From NCBI GenBank assembly GCA_004352715.1, contig SCFE01000055.1, forward strand, positions 1,532,996 through 1,582,402: a stretch of 49,407 nt of DNA. Reading direction: 5' to 3'. This document shows, piece by piece, positions 24,388 to 33,937 of this stretch. This DNA comes from Hofstenia miamia. Taxonomy: Eukaryota; Xenacoelomorpha; Acoela. A model generated the notes under the pieces. It was not told the origin of the DNA, did not search any database, and saw nothing but the letters and a program-made list of their open reading frames with translations. Position 1 is the stretch's first letter, and every line of letters starts with the position of its first letter. A program made the position numbers and the translations under genes.

Positions 24388-24420
24388 GCGACCGGTTTCG
24401 ATTTAAAATCTTTATCAAAC
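24388..24420 (-). ncRNA. Hammerhead-ribozyme-like core, degenerate (copy 2)
   Basis: Sequence identical to copy 1 across all 33 bases, in the same position relative to the TA tract and the endonuclease fragment. The shared core substitutions mean either that they pre-date the tandem duplication or that the source element already carried them. Confidence 0.5.
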
Positions 24421-24480
24421 AAATTTGGAAGGAAAACTAATTACAATTAACTACACTTAAAATTAATTAAAATTGCATGC

Positions 24481-24800
24481 ATTAGAAAATGTTGATGTTA
24501 TAATAATTCTTCTGCTTATTCATTAATGTTGATCTTATTTCTTTCTTTATATATAGTGATTCTACAATTATTGGATAGCTTGTTTTTAACAATATTTCAA
24601 AATTTTCTTTTTTAATTGGATGTTGATGTTGGTAAATTTCTGATTTAATGTGACCTGAAAGATGTTCTTGGATTCTTGTAGCAAAGTGTCTTCGTGTCTC
24701 TCCGATTTAAGATTGTTGATAATCTTCACATGTATATTTATAAACCAATGAAGAAGACAGTAACTTTGCTACAGGATCTTTGTTTATTAAAATATTTTGA
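24481..24800 (-). pseudogene. Penelope-like GIY-YIG endonuclease domain
   Basis: The minus strand encodes KDPVAKLLSSSLVYKYTCED, YQQS, a stop, IGETRRHFATRIQEHLSGH, IKSEIYQHQHPIKKE and NFEILLKTSYPIIVESLYIK. VYKY-x-C, the YIGET-R block, the EH and the following 'ENFxIL' block are the Penelope endonuclease signature. The catalytic Tyr of YIG is replaced by a stop (TAA), so this copy is dead. It follows the RT at 25189-25598 on the same strand after a stop-rich linker. Confidence 0.8.
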
Positions 24801-25188
24801 GTTTGTAGTGATGTTAAAATTGGTATTATTCTTGATTTTTTAATTCAAAATTTAATTTCTTTATCTTTGATTGGAAAACTTTAACTTTGTTGCTGATATA
24901 AGGAAGTTTCCAATATATTTGTTTTAAATTTGGTTCTTCTTCTGATTTGATTTGTTTATGATTGTTACACTTTAATAATATTACTTCATCTACATGTCTC
25001 TTAATCAGTCTGTGAGGATATCCATTATTTTCTACAATTATATATAAATGATTAACTGCTTCAATAAAGTTGTTATAATTTGATGATGCTTGATTGGCTC
25101 TTTCAATTAAACATTTAATTGTATTTTTTCTTATGCTTCATATCACATTGTGATTCACAAGGAATGTATAACCCTGTATCTGTTGGTT
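24801..25188 (-). pseudogene. Penelope RT C-terminus and linker, decayed
   Basis: The upstream edge reads KLYIKPTDTGLYIPCESQCD, matching the 'S-YRKPT-TGLY' segment at the end of the Penelope RT core, followed by a linker broken by many stops and frame changes. It joins the RT at 25189 to the endonuclease at 24800. Confidence 0.65.
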
Positions 25189-25598
25189 TTATGTATAACT
25201 TGGTTTCATATGTTTTTTCTTTTTTAATGATTGATATGTCAAGAAGTTTAAAGTTTGATCTTTTTCTATTTCGCCGGTAAATTTTAGTTCTTCAACTTGG
25301 TTGTTTAAATATCTTTTGAAATTTTCAATTTCCAACTCATTTTCAAATAATGTAAAAATGTCATCAACATATCTTAAGTATATTAATGGCTTTGAACTGA
25401 TTAGTGAATCAAATTTAGACTCAATCAAGTTCATGGTAAAAGCAGACATTGTTGAACCCAATGGTGAACCCATTGCCATTCCGTCAATTTGTTCATATAA
25501 GCAATTATTGAACTTGAATTTAACATTCAAACACGCTAGTTTGAGTAAACGCCTTAGAGTTTCATGAAAGATAATAATTTCATCTTCAAGAATGAAAC
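25189..25598 (-). pseudogene. Penelope-like reverse transcriptase, 5' truncated
   Basis: The minus-strand frame contains YEQIDGMAMGSPLGSTMSA (RT motif with Q-x-x-G-x-xMGSPL), YLRYVDDIFTLFE (catalytic YVDD) and LNFLTYQS. These are the fingers/palm motifs of Penelope-like RTs, related to telomerase. The catalytic Asp pair is intact, but the N-terminal part of the RT is absent: the frame meets the edge of the foldback-like element at about 25599. Downstream on the same strand come the linker and the GIY-YIG endonuclease, giving the canonical RT-EN order. Confidence 0.82.
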
Positions 25599-25777
25599 AA
25601 CAATTTTTCAATACATATTACATAATTTTTAAACACCATTGACATTCTATATACAAAGAATTTACATTGTTGGAATTACATTTTATGATTAATTTTCTTT
25701 GGTAACAATAGTAACTAACAATTATTTTCAAACATTGAGAAAAAGACATTTTTTCACATATGTCAATTGCAAAAATA

Positions 25778-26215
25778 AACACATTTGTTTGCAGACTATT
25801 GTTTAAAATGTAACCAATTTTATTTATACATATTACATAAGTAATTGGAAGTGGAAATGGCCAGGGGTGTATCTCTGACGTCATTGGAATATGTTCTGTT
25901 GGCAAACACATTTGTTTGTAATCTATTGTTTAAAATGTAGCCAATTTTTTTATACATATTACATAAGTAATTGGACGTGGAAATTGCCAGGGGTGTATCT
26001 CTGACGTCATTGGAATATGTTCTGTTGGCAAACACATTTGTTTGTAATCTATTGTTTAAAATGTAGCCAATTTTTTTATACATATTACATAAGTAATTGG
26101 ACGTGGAAATTGCCAGGGGTGTATCTCTGACGTCATTGGAATATGTTCTGTTGGCAAACACATTTGTTTGTAATCTATTGTTTAAAATGTAGCCAATTTT
26201 TTTATACATATGACA
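25778..26215 (-). repeat. 126-bp tandem repeat, about 3.5 units, open reading frame preserved
   Basis: Units start near 25778, 25904, 26030 and 26156. The last two full units look almost identical; the outermost is more diverged. 126 is a multiple of three, and the minus-strand frame is open through the whole array (25820-26209), repeating MYKKIGYILNNRLQTNVFAN, RTYSNDVRDTPLAISTSNYL and CN. Each full unit contains a perfect TGACGTCA (25876-25883, 26002-26009, 26128-26135). No protein family is recognised, and the open frame may simply follow from the unit length. Confidence 0.85.
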
Positions 26216-26325
26216 TAAATAATTGTCAAAGATTATTGAAATTCTATATGGAAGAAATTCACGTTTTTGGAATTATATTTTATTGCTAAATTTCTTTGGT
26301 AAAAGTCATAATTAATAAGTAAATT

Positions 26326-27835
26326 GCAAAAGCAAGTTTCAGCAAAAATTTTTTTGTGACTGATTACTTTGTAATCTGTCACCAAAAAAAGCATTCACAT
26401 ACATGTATAAAAATTGATTGATGTGTGCTAGTTGATGGGTCAACATGTTATCAACAATTTTGAAACATTTCATATAAAAATTCCTACTTGCAAATATTTT
26501 ATTCTTGAATTCAACAAGAAATACGCATTGAAAATATATTAATTTCATTTTACCAGAGACAGTGATTGATAAATTGTTTTACTTTATTAACATTTAAGTT
26601 TTGTCGCATCTTTCATTTACATAATTGTATACATTGGGAAAAACATGTAATAATTAAGATTGTTTCCAACTTGTGAAAAACTTCTAGTTTTATATGATTT
26701 GAAAATGTTTTAATTAATTGTGATAATTTTTAAATTGATTTGGATTTCATGTTTGGTAGATAACAATCTTTACAATTGGATACATTTTTGATAGTTGAAC
26801 AATAGATAACAAATTACACAATGTTAACAATTGTCTGTAGAGAGATGCAACTTTGTACACACAGCAGTATAATGGGATTTTAAATGGCCGTACTGTGTTT
26901 ATAGTTTGCTACATTCTGACAGCTGAACAATGCAATATAGATAAAACCATAATGTTGACATTATTAAAGCATGCAACTTTTAACAAATAAGAATATACAC
27001 AGCTCGTATAATGGAATTTCACATTGATGAAAGATTTCAAACTTTTTGGTAAACTATTTTTTATAATTAAATCTCAGATATTGTTTTGATTCTTAACACT
27101 TTTTGCAATATTATCTCTAGTTAATTTTACAGATATTTCTTTTAAAACAGAATCAATTTTATTTTAATAAATTGCTACGAATTTGCAGTCTGATGTTTAA
27201 TTATATACTTTCTCATGCATATAAATGTCATTTGTTTGTTAATAGACATTTTTAATTGAATTTGCTTAAACTTTTAATTGTCATGTGTTTTATACTGTGA
27301 TCTATCACTTAATTTATTAATCATTAATTTAGATATGATTGTGTGAAATTCATAATGTGCAAATACACATTGCATTTGTTTTCTACAGAATTCCCTCAAC
27401 AAAAATGATGATAAACTAACACAATATACAAATTCAATAGTAAAATATATATTGTCATTATGAGCAAAGTTTAGAATAAATTACATTTTTGTCTTGTCTT
27501 AAACATGTATGTGGGTTTTACCACGTACATTTATTAAATATTAGAAATTTTGAGTTCTTGCATAAATTAGTTTTTGGTTTTTTTCCAAAAAATTATTTTG
27601 CTTTATTACCAAAATAAGCCATTGTGCTTCTAATGAGTATTATTATCTCTCTGATTCCAACATTTGTTATTAAATTTTACTAAATAAAAGAAGCAAGTAA
27701 AGTAAACATGAAAACTAAATTGATGTGGTATTTTCCAATGTCATGTATGTTTATAAAAAAACAAGTATAAATAAGCAAGTCACATACATTAACAAAAAGC
27801 AAGTATGTAAAATAAAACAAAATATTTTTGTTTGA
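26326..27835. other. Interior of the foldback-like element, no gene seen
   Basis: About 1.5 kb, strongly AT-rich. The only longer frame (minus 26339-26548) has no recognised motif. No transposase signature was found. Confidence 0.45.
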
Positions 27836-28316
27836 AAATACTTATTAATTATGACTTTTACTGAAGAAATTTAGCAATAAAATATAATTCCAAAAACGTG
27901 AATTTCTTGCATATATAATTTCAGTGATCTTTGACAAATATTTATGTAATATGTATAAAAAAATTGGCTACATTTTAAACAATAGATTACAAACAAATGT
28001 GTTTGCCAAAAGAAAATATTTGAATGACGTCAGAGATACACCCCTGGCAATTTCCACGTCCAATTATTTATATAATATGTATAAAAAAATTGGTTACATT
28101 TTAAACAATAGACTGCAAACAAATGTGTTTATTTTTGCAATTGACATATGTGTTGTATGTGAAACAGATCTTTTTCTCAATGTTTGAAAATAATTGTTAG
28201 TTACTATTGTTACCAAAGAAAATTAATCATAAAATGTAATTCCAACAATGTAAATTCTTTGCATATAGAATGTCAATGGTATTTAAAAATTATGTAATAT
28301 GTATTGAAAAATTGTT
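27836..28316 (+). repeat. Right inverted arm of the foldback-like element
   Basis: This is the inverted complement of the left arm with only about 1.4 of the 126-bp units. The plus-strand frame 27924-28187 repeats NMYKKIGYILNNRLQTNVFA and VRDTPLAISTSNYL, and the TGACGTCA octamer lies at 28025-28032. The outer domain from about 28090 matches 25599-25810 inverted with few differences. Confidence 0.75.
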
Positions 28317-28374
28317 ATACTTTGAACAATGGATTGCAATAATTCAAATCTCATGGGATTTTCGACTTATTAAT

Positions 28375-28530
28375 TATGTAATTCCAAAAATGTATATGAA
28401 TAAAAAAATTGGTTACATTTAAACAATAGACTGCAAACAATTGTGTTTGCCAACAAATATTATAACAAATGAGAATATGTTCCAATGATGTCAGAGATAT
28501 ACAGATGGCAAAGGTATACAATTACATAAC
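28375..28530 (+). repeat. Extra, more diverged copy of the 126-bp unit outside the arm
   Basis: AAAAAAATTGGTTACATTTA, AACAATAGACTGCAAACAA and CCAATGATGTCAGAGATA repeat the unit in the same orientation as the right arm, with small indels and TGACGTCA changed to TGATGTCA. It shows that older material of this family lies beyond the element edge. Confidence 0.65.
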
Positions 28531-28559
28531 AGACACCCCCACCAGGGTCAAAGGTAAAA

Positions 28560-29455
28560 AATATCCATGAAATACGACCCTGTCTTACTACTGTTGACTT
28601 TGTTTGTATTTTTCAGAGTCTAGGGTTTTAATGAGATCACTGAGATTATTAATGTACTGGTCTTCTTCAGTTAGTGGAATGTGTATGAGATGTGTTTTCT
28701 TATGAGTTGACCTCCATGATGGTTGAATAATAGCAGTGTGGACAAGCAGACGGAATGAAGTAAATGTTTTCTGTCTTGATGGCTTCTTCCACTGAGATAT
28801 CAGTGGTAGGAGTAATATCCAGACAGGCAATCCCTATGGAAATAGGATAGTTCACCTGTGCAAGAACTATGTGCTTCCATAGGGTATCTGAGCTATAGTG
28901 AGGACAGAACTGTTCAACTGTAGTATCTGATAAGACAAGTTTGGAAGCTGTGCATTCCACATCAAGAGTGAGATGTGAGTGTGGTTTGAGTAAAAGAGCA
29001 ATATCTGGTTTAGACCAAGCTTTGGTAAAACAAGTTTTCATCTAAGAAATACTTTCACTTTCTTTCATAGGAATGTATTTATGATCTATTATTGTTGCAT
29101 CAATGGGGGTAGCTTTTGTAATGTGAATCAGATATGTGGATGCATCTGTATTAATCCATTCTGGTTTTGGTGGTAGTATTTCAGTGCCTAATTTTTCAAG
29201 ATTGTTTTCTTCAATGATTGTTTGATGACATGGAGTTAAAGACATTTCTGTACATATTATGATGTCTTTGTTCATTTGCAATTGTTGAGGTGACTGAATT
29301 GATTGCTCTAGTATTTCTATCAGAATGCTTTTGGTACCATCTTTTCAATATTTGAGGGTGGTAGTTAACATGTTGTAAGAGCTTTCTGGGTAGAATTTGC
29401 TGTGGTAATTAAATACAATTTCGTTTTTTATTACCAGGAGCCATTTACTTGATTA
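28560..29455 (-). pseudogene. ORFx copy 2: C-terminal half of an unknown retroelement ORF
   Basis: Read from 29455 downward, this aligns with the plus-strand ORFx at about 37060-37900: YPESSYNML with YPECGYSKL; ILIEILEQSI with IPMTILGQTM; MSLTPCHQTI with IEVSPATKAL; SHLTLDVEC with QQLTLDVEC; VNYPISIGIACL with INYPVTIGTASL. The frame is broken by stops near 29040 and 29310 and shifts near 28700. Function is unknown. No catalytic motif, zinc knuckle or membrane segment is apparent. Alignment across indels and shared motifs implies that both copies descend from one protein-coding gene. Its upstream half is separated off by the LINE ending at 29479. Confidence 0.7.
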
Positions 29456-29462
29456 TTTATAG

Positions 29463-29478
29463 TAATAATAATAATAAT
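29463..29478. repeat. (TAA)n at the 3' end of a minus-strand LINE
   Basis: Short trinucleotide tract at the presumed 3' terminus of the LINE at 29480-30760, preceded on the minus strand by AATAAAGTCATTGATTATTA. LINE tails of this type usually mark the end of the insertion. Confidence 0.6.
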
Positions 29479-29479
29479 C

Positions 29480-30760
29480 AATGACTTTATTTAGTTGCTG
29501 AAGGCATACCCCACCAAAAATAAAAACAAGTCAAGTTTTACAGCAGTGAGTACAGTCACAGGAGATGAAATAGGAGCAAATGGAAGAGTAGGTGAAGTTG
29601 GAGAAGGGCCATCAAAGATTTCTTGAAGCTTATTGGTGGGGAAAAGAAATCAATCACTGTTGGGGGGTTGAGAGTCAAGATGTAATTAGCAGCAGTACAA
29701 GCATGATTGAAAATTGAATGAAGGTTGTGATGTTTCTTTGTATGATGAATGGAGAAGGTGACAACATCATCAGAGTGAGTGCAGCAGGAATTAGAGAACT
29801 TAATGAAGTCAAAAGGATCAAGATCCAATTTGTGAGTCAGTAGTTGATTGAATAGAAGGAGATCACAGACTTGGAAGTAGAGTGAGAGCAGGAGAATTTC
29901 AGAAGAGAATCTTTATAGGCCAATGAGGAAATCCATTTGAAAGCGCATTTCTGGAAATGTTCCATGGAGTGGAACAAAGCATGAGAAGGCCACCAACAAA
30001 GAGACATGTAAAGAAGAATGGCGCAAGGAATGGACTTGAACAAAGAGAGTTTCACAGTGGATGAGGTATTAAAAGGAACATTATGGAAAAAGACAAATAG
30101 TGAGGAATTAGCTTTGTGGAGACACAAAGACACATGTCCAGTCCAATTTAAGTTTGTAGGAAGTTCAACTCCAAGATGAGTGTGATGAGGTGCAAAGTTC
30201 ACAGGTAGAGGCAAATCAGAAAGGGGAGCCACAGAAAAGGAAATACCACATTCTTGGTAGTGCTAAAATCAAGATGGTTGACAGAGGACCAAGTAGACAA
30301 GTGCTCAAGATCAGAAGAAATGTTAGAAGCAAAAGACCAACCAAAATAAAAATCACAGTGTCATCAACATACAACCATCAAGATGAGTTGAGAACAGAAT
30401 GAGAGAGGTTGTTAATGGCAATGAGGAAGAAAAGAACAGCAAACACTGAGCCTTGAGGGGCACCACTAGTAACAGAGACAGGAGAAGATATAGACAAGTT
30501 GATTTTGACACACTGGTGGTGATTGGTCAGGTAAGACTAGAACAGTTTGATGAAATCCACATCAAAACCAAATAAATGTAACTTGTTAAGCAGAATGGAA
30601 TGAGAGAGGTGATCAAATGCTTTCAAGATGTCAAGAAAGATAATACAACCAGGATCATTACTATCAGAGTGAAAGTAGCAGTTTTCAATCAGAGTGAGCA
30701 GATTAGTAATTTTAGTTTGTACTTTATTGTAATAGGTAATCATTTTTTCAGCATTCATTC
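29480..30760 (-). pseudogene. LINE reverse transcriptase (CR1/jockey-like), 5' truncated
   Basis: The minus strand reads CIIFLDILKAFDHLSHSILL (RT block with F-D-KAFD), SYLTNHHQCVKIN, VTSGAPQGSVFAVLFFL (PQGS-x-x-PLLF block), LYVDDTVIFI (catalytic YVDD intact), HTHLGVEL and LNWTGHV (Y-LGV block), then CAILLYMSLCWWPS and AFKWI in the thumb/C-terminal part. It continues to LDPFDFIKFSNS and a Leu-rich tail ending at 29556. A stop precedes the second block and another lies just before YVDD, with at least one shift near 30240. The endonuclease and ORF1 are absent, as is usual for a 5'-truncated insertion. It is inserted into the upstream side of ORFx copy 2. Confidence 0.8.
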
Positions 30761-31441
30761 ATTATTTGTTTGCTAATTTTTCATTATATATCTGATAGAT
30801 TTCCTGATCAGATAGTATTCATTGTTTGTGCTGACAGACTATTCTATTCTTTTTTGCAGTAATCAAGAGTTGTTTATAACTTTGAAAATATTGAATGTAA
30901 TTTTTTTATATGTATTTTACTAGAATGTACTAGAATGCCTGGCAACAATGAGTGGGAGTCAGCTCTCTCATGACACCCCTGTATTAAAAGCAGTTAATAC
31001 TTGAGTATATTACTCAAGGGGGACCAGGAATATGGAAAAATCATAATAATGCATCACATTGGTTTGCTATTTACAAATACAATACAGAAATTTATATGAT
31101 CCAGGTGTTAAACAAAAATCACTAATGTTTCTGATTTTTATTTTATACTGGTATGCCTGCAGGTATATTATTTCAAATTGTTGTTTACAAAAATACAGGA
31201 GCATTTCAAAAAGCAGATCCAACAGGATTTAAACCTGTAATTTCCATATTAGAAATGGCTGTGTTGTCTTACACTGCAAATCTGTAAAATACTTTTTAGA
31301 AATAGATAAGCTACCTGAAATTAGTCTGAAGTAAATATGACACAAAACAAATTAGCTATGAATTATGAAATTACACAGCACAAAGCATGCTAATGCAATT
31401 CTTTAATCATCAGGTTAGATCTAAACAGTGTGGGGGGGGGG
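30761..31441. other. Unassigned stretch ending in poly-G
   Basis: No gene recognised. A patch near 30940-31040 (TGGCAACAATGAGTGGGAGT ... GGGGGACCAGG) is GC-richer and might be LTR or leader sequence, but no partner copy was found. The segment ends in a G homopolymer at the gap. Confidence 0.4.
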
Positions 31442-31502
31442 NNNNNNNNNNNNNNNNNNNNNNNNNNNNNNNNNNNNNNNNNNNNNNNNNNNNNNNNNNN
31501 NN
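31442..31502. other. Assembly gap (61 N) flanked by G homopolymers
   Basis: G runs border the N run on both sides (about 31432-31441 and 31503-31510), which suggests that a poly-G tract stopped the assembly. Confidence 0.9.
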
Positions 31503-31534
31503 GGGGGGGGTAAAATATACATATTAACATTAAA

Positions 31535-33080
31535 ATGGTTGTCCATTGTGACTCTGACCCTCCCTGGCTCAACAACGTAGTTAGAGAGATGTACAATAAG
31601 AAGTCTGAGGCTTTCATGAAGGGCCATCACCACTTGATCAAGCACTATACCTCCAAGCTTCAAAATGCTATCACTGTAGCTCAATGGTCATGCCTTTGTC
31701 ACACCAAAAATAGCCATGATTGCTGGAACTTTTATAAGGCTTTCACAAATCCTCAATCACCAATATTGTGAACGACAACAAGCACACGCACACTACTCTG
31801 AAAAATATTGCTGCAAAGTTTAAACAAGGCATGGGAAATGACCCTGCTGAGCCAATCAATCCCCTGGTTAATTCCACAGCTCACCACAGTTTTGTGCCAG
31901 TGTCTGTTTTTATGGTTTCAACTATCTTGAATCAAATAAGCCTCATGGCATAGGTGCGGATGGTATCCTGAATAGGCTCTACAAACAAGCCACTTTTCTC
32001 CTGGCAGAACCACTTGTTGATATCATTAATCACTCCCTGCATTTGTCAGTTGTTCCTAGATCCTTCAAGTTAGCAAATGTGATGCCAATTCCTAAGAAGC
32101 CCAACCCAATGATCAACAACCTTCGACCAATATCTCTTTTGTCTATGCCCTCTAAATGTCTCAAGTTTTGTGCCTTAAGAACTCTCAGACCAGTATTTGA
32201 GCCTCTCATTGATCAGCAACAATTTGCTTACCTCAAAAAGAGGTCAACATGCACAGCACTGATTTCTATTGTCAATGAAATCACCAAGATTCTGGATTCA
32301 GGTGACTCTGCCTTTGTACAGGCATTTGATCTCAGTAAAGCATTTGACACTGTGCCTCACCACCAGCTCATAAAGAGGCTATGTGGAGCAGGCATCAATG
32401 AAGGCATTGTTAAATGGATTGCTTGTTATCTTGATGGTCACAGTTTTACTGTTAACTTCTGTGGAGAGAAAAATAAATTTGTTGTTATGACTAAAGGTAT
32501 ACCTCAAGGGTCCCTAATTGGGCCACTTCTTTATATCTTTTTTATTTCAGATCTCTGCATGGTATCCTTTCTCATTAAATTTGCAAATGATCTTACTACT
32601 GTAACTAGAATCCACAATTCCTGCTTGATGGTACAAGGCAACTTGGATGTTGTACATGAGTTTTGTGAAAGAAGTGGCCTCACCCTCAATCAAAGCAAAT
32701 CTCAGCAGATGATTGTGTTGCTCAAGTGAAACACCACTAGTATCACCCTTCAAGATGATATTCAACAGGTGAATTTGCTCTGTATTCTTGGCGTGATGAT
32801 AGACCCTCATTTGACATGGACACCTCACTTTGACGATGTCATCTCTAGAGCTTCCACTTGCCTAGTTATTCTCAGACAGCTACGAAATGTGTGCAGTAAG
32901 TCTGAGCTTTAGTCTCTCTTCAGATGCAGCATCATGTCTATGTTCAACTACTGTGCCCCTCTCTTTAGTGGTATTTCAAAAGAAAACTGTATGAAAATTG
33001 ACAGGCTCCTAAACAGATGTTCCAGAATAATAATTGAAATTGTGTCTTTAACAGTATTTAATATTTTGTGATGTCAGACT
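31535..33080 (+). pseudogene. LINE RT (CR1/jockey-like), partial
   Basis: The plus strand begins with an EN-RT linker (PPWLNNVVREMYNKKSEAF, WNFYKAFTNP), then KPHGIGADGIL, LANVMPIPKKPNP, NLRPISLLSMPSKCLK, DQQQFAYLKKRSTCTALIS, VQAFDLSKAFDTVPHHQLI, TKGIPQGSLIGPLLYIFFI, LIKFANDLTTVTR, LTLNQSKSQQMIV, and then ILGVMIDPHLTWTPHFDDVI and FNYCAPLFSGI. These are the ordered RT blocks and thumb of a LINE. The catalytic FADD block is FAND. Stops occur after 31953 and 32729 with frame changes between. The main open piece is 32043-32729. The 5' end is at or beyond the poly-G gap, so the endonuclease is not visible. Sequence differs clearly from the minus-strand LINE at 29480-30760. Confidence 0.85.
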
Positions 33081-33199
33081 TGGTGGAAGTGAGTTTGGGG
33101 GAAGAGAGACAGACCCATTAATTTAATAAAGTAAATATAAAGTAAATTTTCAAGAGAAAGATTAATTTCTGGTTGCCTAATCAAACTGTTTTTGTAAGA

Positions 33200-33560
33200 A
33201 AGTAACTGGTGGAGATTAGTAATATGAAATTCTGCATCAAAGTTATTGTGTACAGTACTGTGATAATAAGATCAGTTTAATTCTTCCCACATATCATGCT
33301 TATAAAAGATAAGAGTGTTAATAGCTGGATGGTTTTCAGTGTCTATAAGATAAGGTAATACAGAACAACTAACTTTATGATTAGGAGAATATAATTGTTT
33401 ATTTAAGAACAGTTTTATCTCCAGAGATAACTGAGATTTGGTAATGTAATGTGCAGTTCTGGTGGTAATGAAGTAGGAATGTAGCTTTTCAGAGCCAACA
33501 TACAAAAGAATTGCACAACATTGATGCTGCCTTTCCAATGATCATTGCTGAGAGGCAGAT
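33200..33560 (-). pseudogene. Possible LINE C-terminal fragment
   Basis: The minus strand contains NDHWKGSINVVQFFC in one frame and CAILLYVGSEKLHSYF, ending WEELN, in another. CAILLY is shared with the C-terminal region of the minus-strand LINE at 29480-30760 (CAILLYMSLCW). The rest is too diverged to align by eye. It could instead be part of the interrupted Gypsy-type element. Confidence 0.3.
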
Positions 33561-33937
33561 CTATGTAAAGAAGGGAGTGTTATGTAGGGGGGAGTGTTAG
33601 TGATGTTGATATTTTTTAGATTGGAGTAATACCACTGGTTGTAACACTGCTGTACCATGGGTAGGTGCTTGGTGAGGTTGAATGACCACTCAATATGCCT
33701 TTGCTCTCCATGCTGTACCACAGAGAGGATGAAGGGTCCAACTCTCCAACATGACCATGGGTTGGTAGTGATTGGGTCATTATTCCTGAACTAGGTGTGT
33801 AGTTTCCACCAGTATCCAACCTGTACAATGGATGCTAGGGTGGACTCCTAGTTCAGAGTGAGTGCTTGATTCTGTGAGGATGATTGGAGGTGTGAGAAGT
33901 GCTGCTCTTACTGTCAGAATGTTTTGGTGGTGTTTAC
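33561..33937 (-). other. Ser/Pro-rich spacer after the minus-strand pol
   Basis: An open frame at 33616-33828 reads SGIMTQSLPTHGHVGE and LDPSSSLWYSMESKGIL, with no recognised domain. It lies downstream of the pol stop at 33938, where the plus-strand relative has a Ser/Pro/Gln-rich segment before ORFx, so it may be the equivalent start of ORFx. A G-rich patch near 33575-33600 could be a polypurine tract for a plus-strand element but has no supporting partner. Confidence 0.3.

Larger units (their letters stand above)
23970..24480 (-). repeat. Tandem partial Penelope 3' units (period 328 bp)
   Basis: Two near-identical blocks, 23972-24108 and 24300-24436, are offset by 328 bp. Read on the minus strand each contains a tail, a hammerhead-like core, a (TA)n tract, then HEHLSV, SEIHQH and IKKK, the C-terminal part of the GIY-YIG endonuclease. 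The block between them also carries FFEILLKTNYPLIAESLYIK, matching the endonuclease of the longer copy upstream (NFEILLKTSYPIIVESLYIK). Penelope-like elements are known to occur in partial tandems with pseudo-LTRs, and this arrangement fits that. Confidence 0.7.
25599..28316. mobile_element. Foldback-like element with long inverted arms
   Basis: The left arm (25599-about 26325) is the inverted complement of the right arm (about 27836-28316). Outer ends pair as AACAATTTTTCAATACATAT and ATATGTATTGAAAAATTGTT. Inner ends pair through TTCACGTTTTTGGAATTATA. Arms differ in length (about 727 and 481 bp) because the left holds more 126-bp tandem units. About 1.5 kb of AT-rich sequence separates them. 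Long inverted arms with internal tandem repeats are the structure of foldback elements such as FB or Galileo. No transposase is recognised. The left edge abuts the truncated Penelope RT. Confidence 0.65.

Noticed and set aside
30930-31040. GC-richer patch ending GGGGGACCAGG, possible LTR
   Set aside because: No second copy or TG...CA boundary found.
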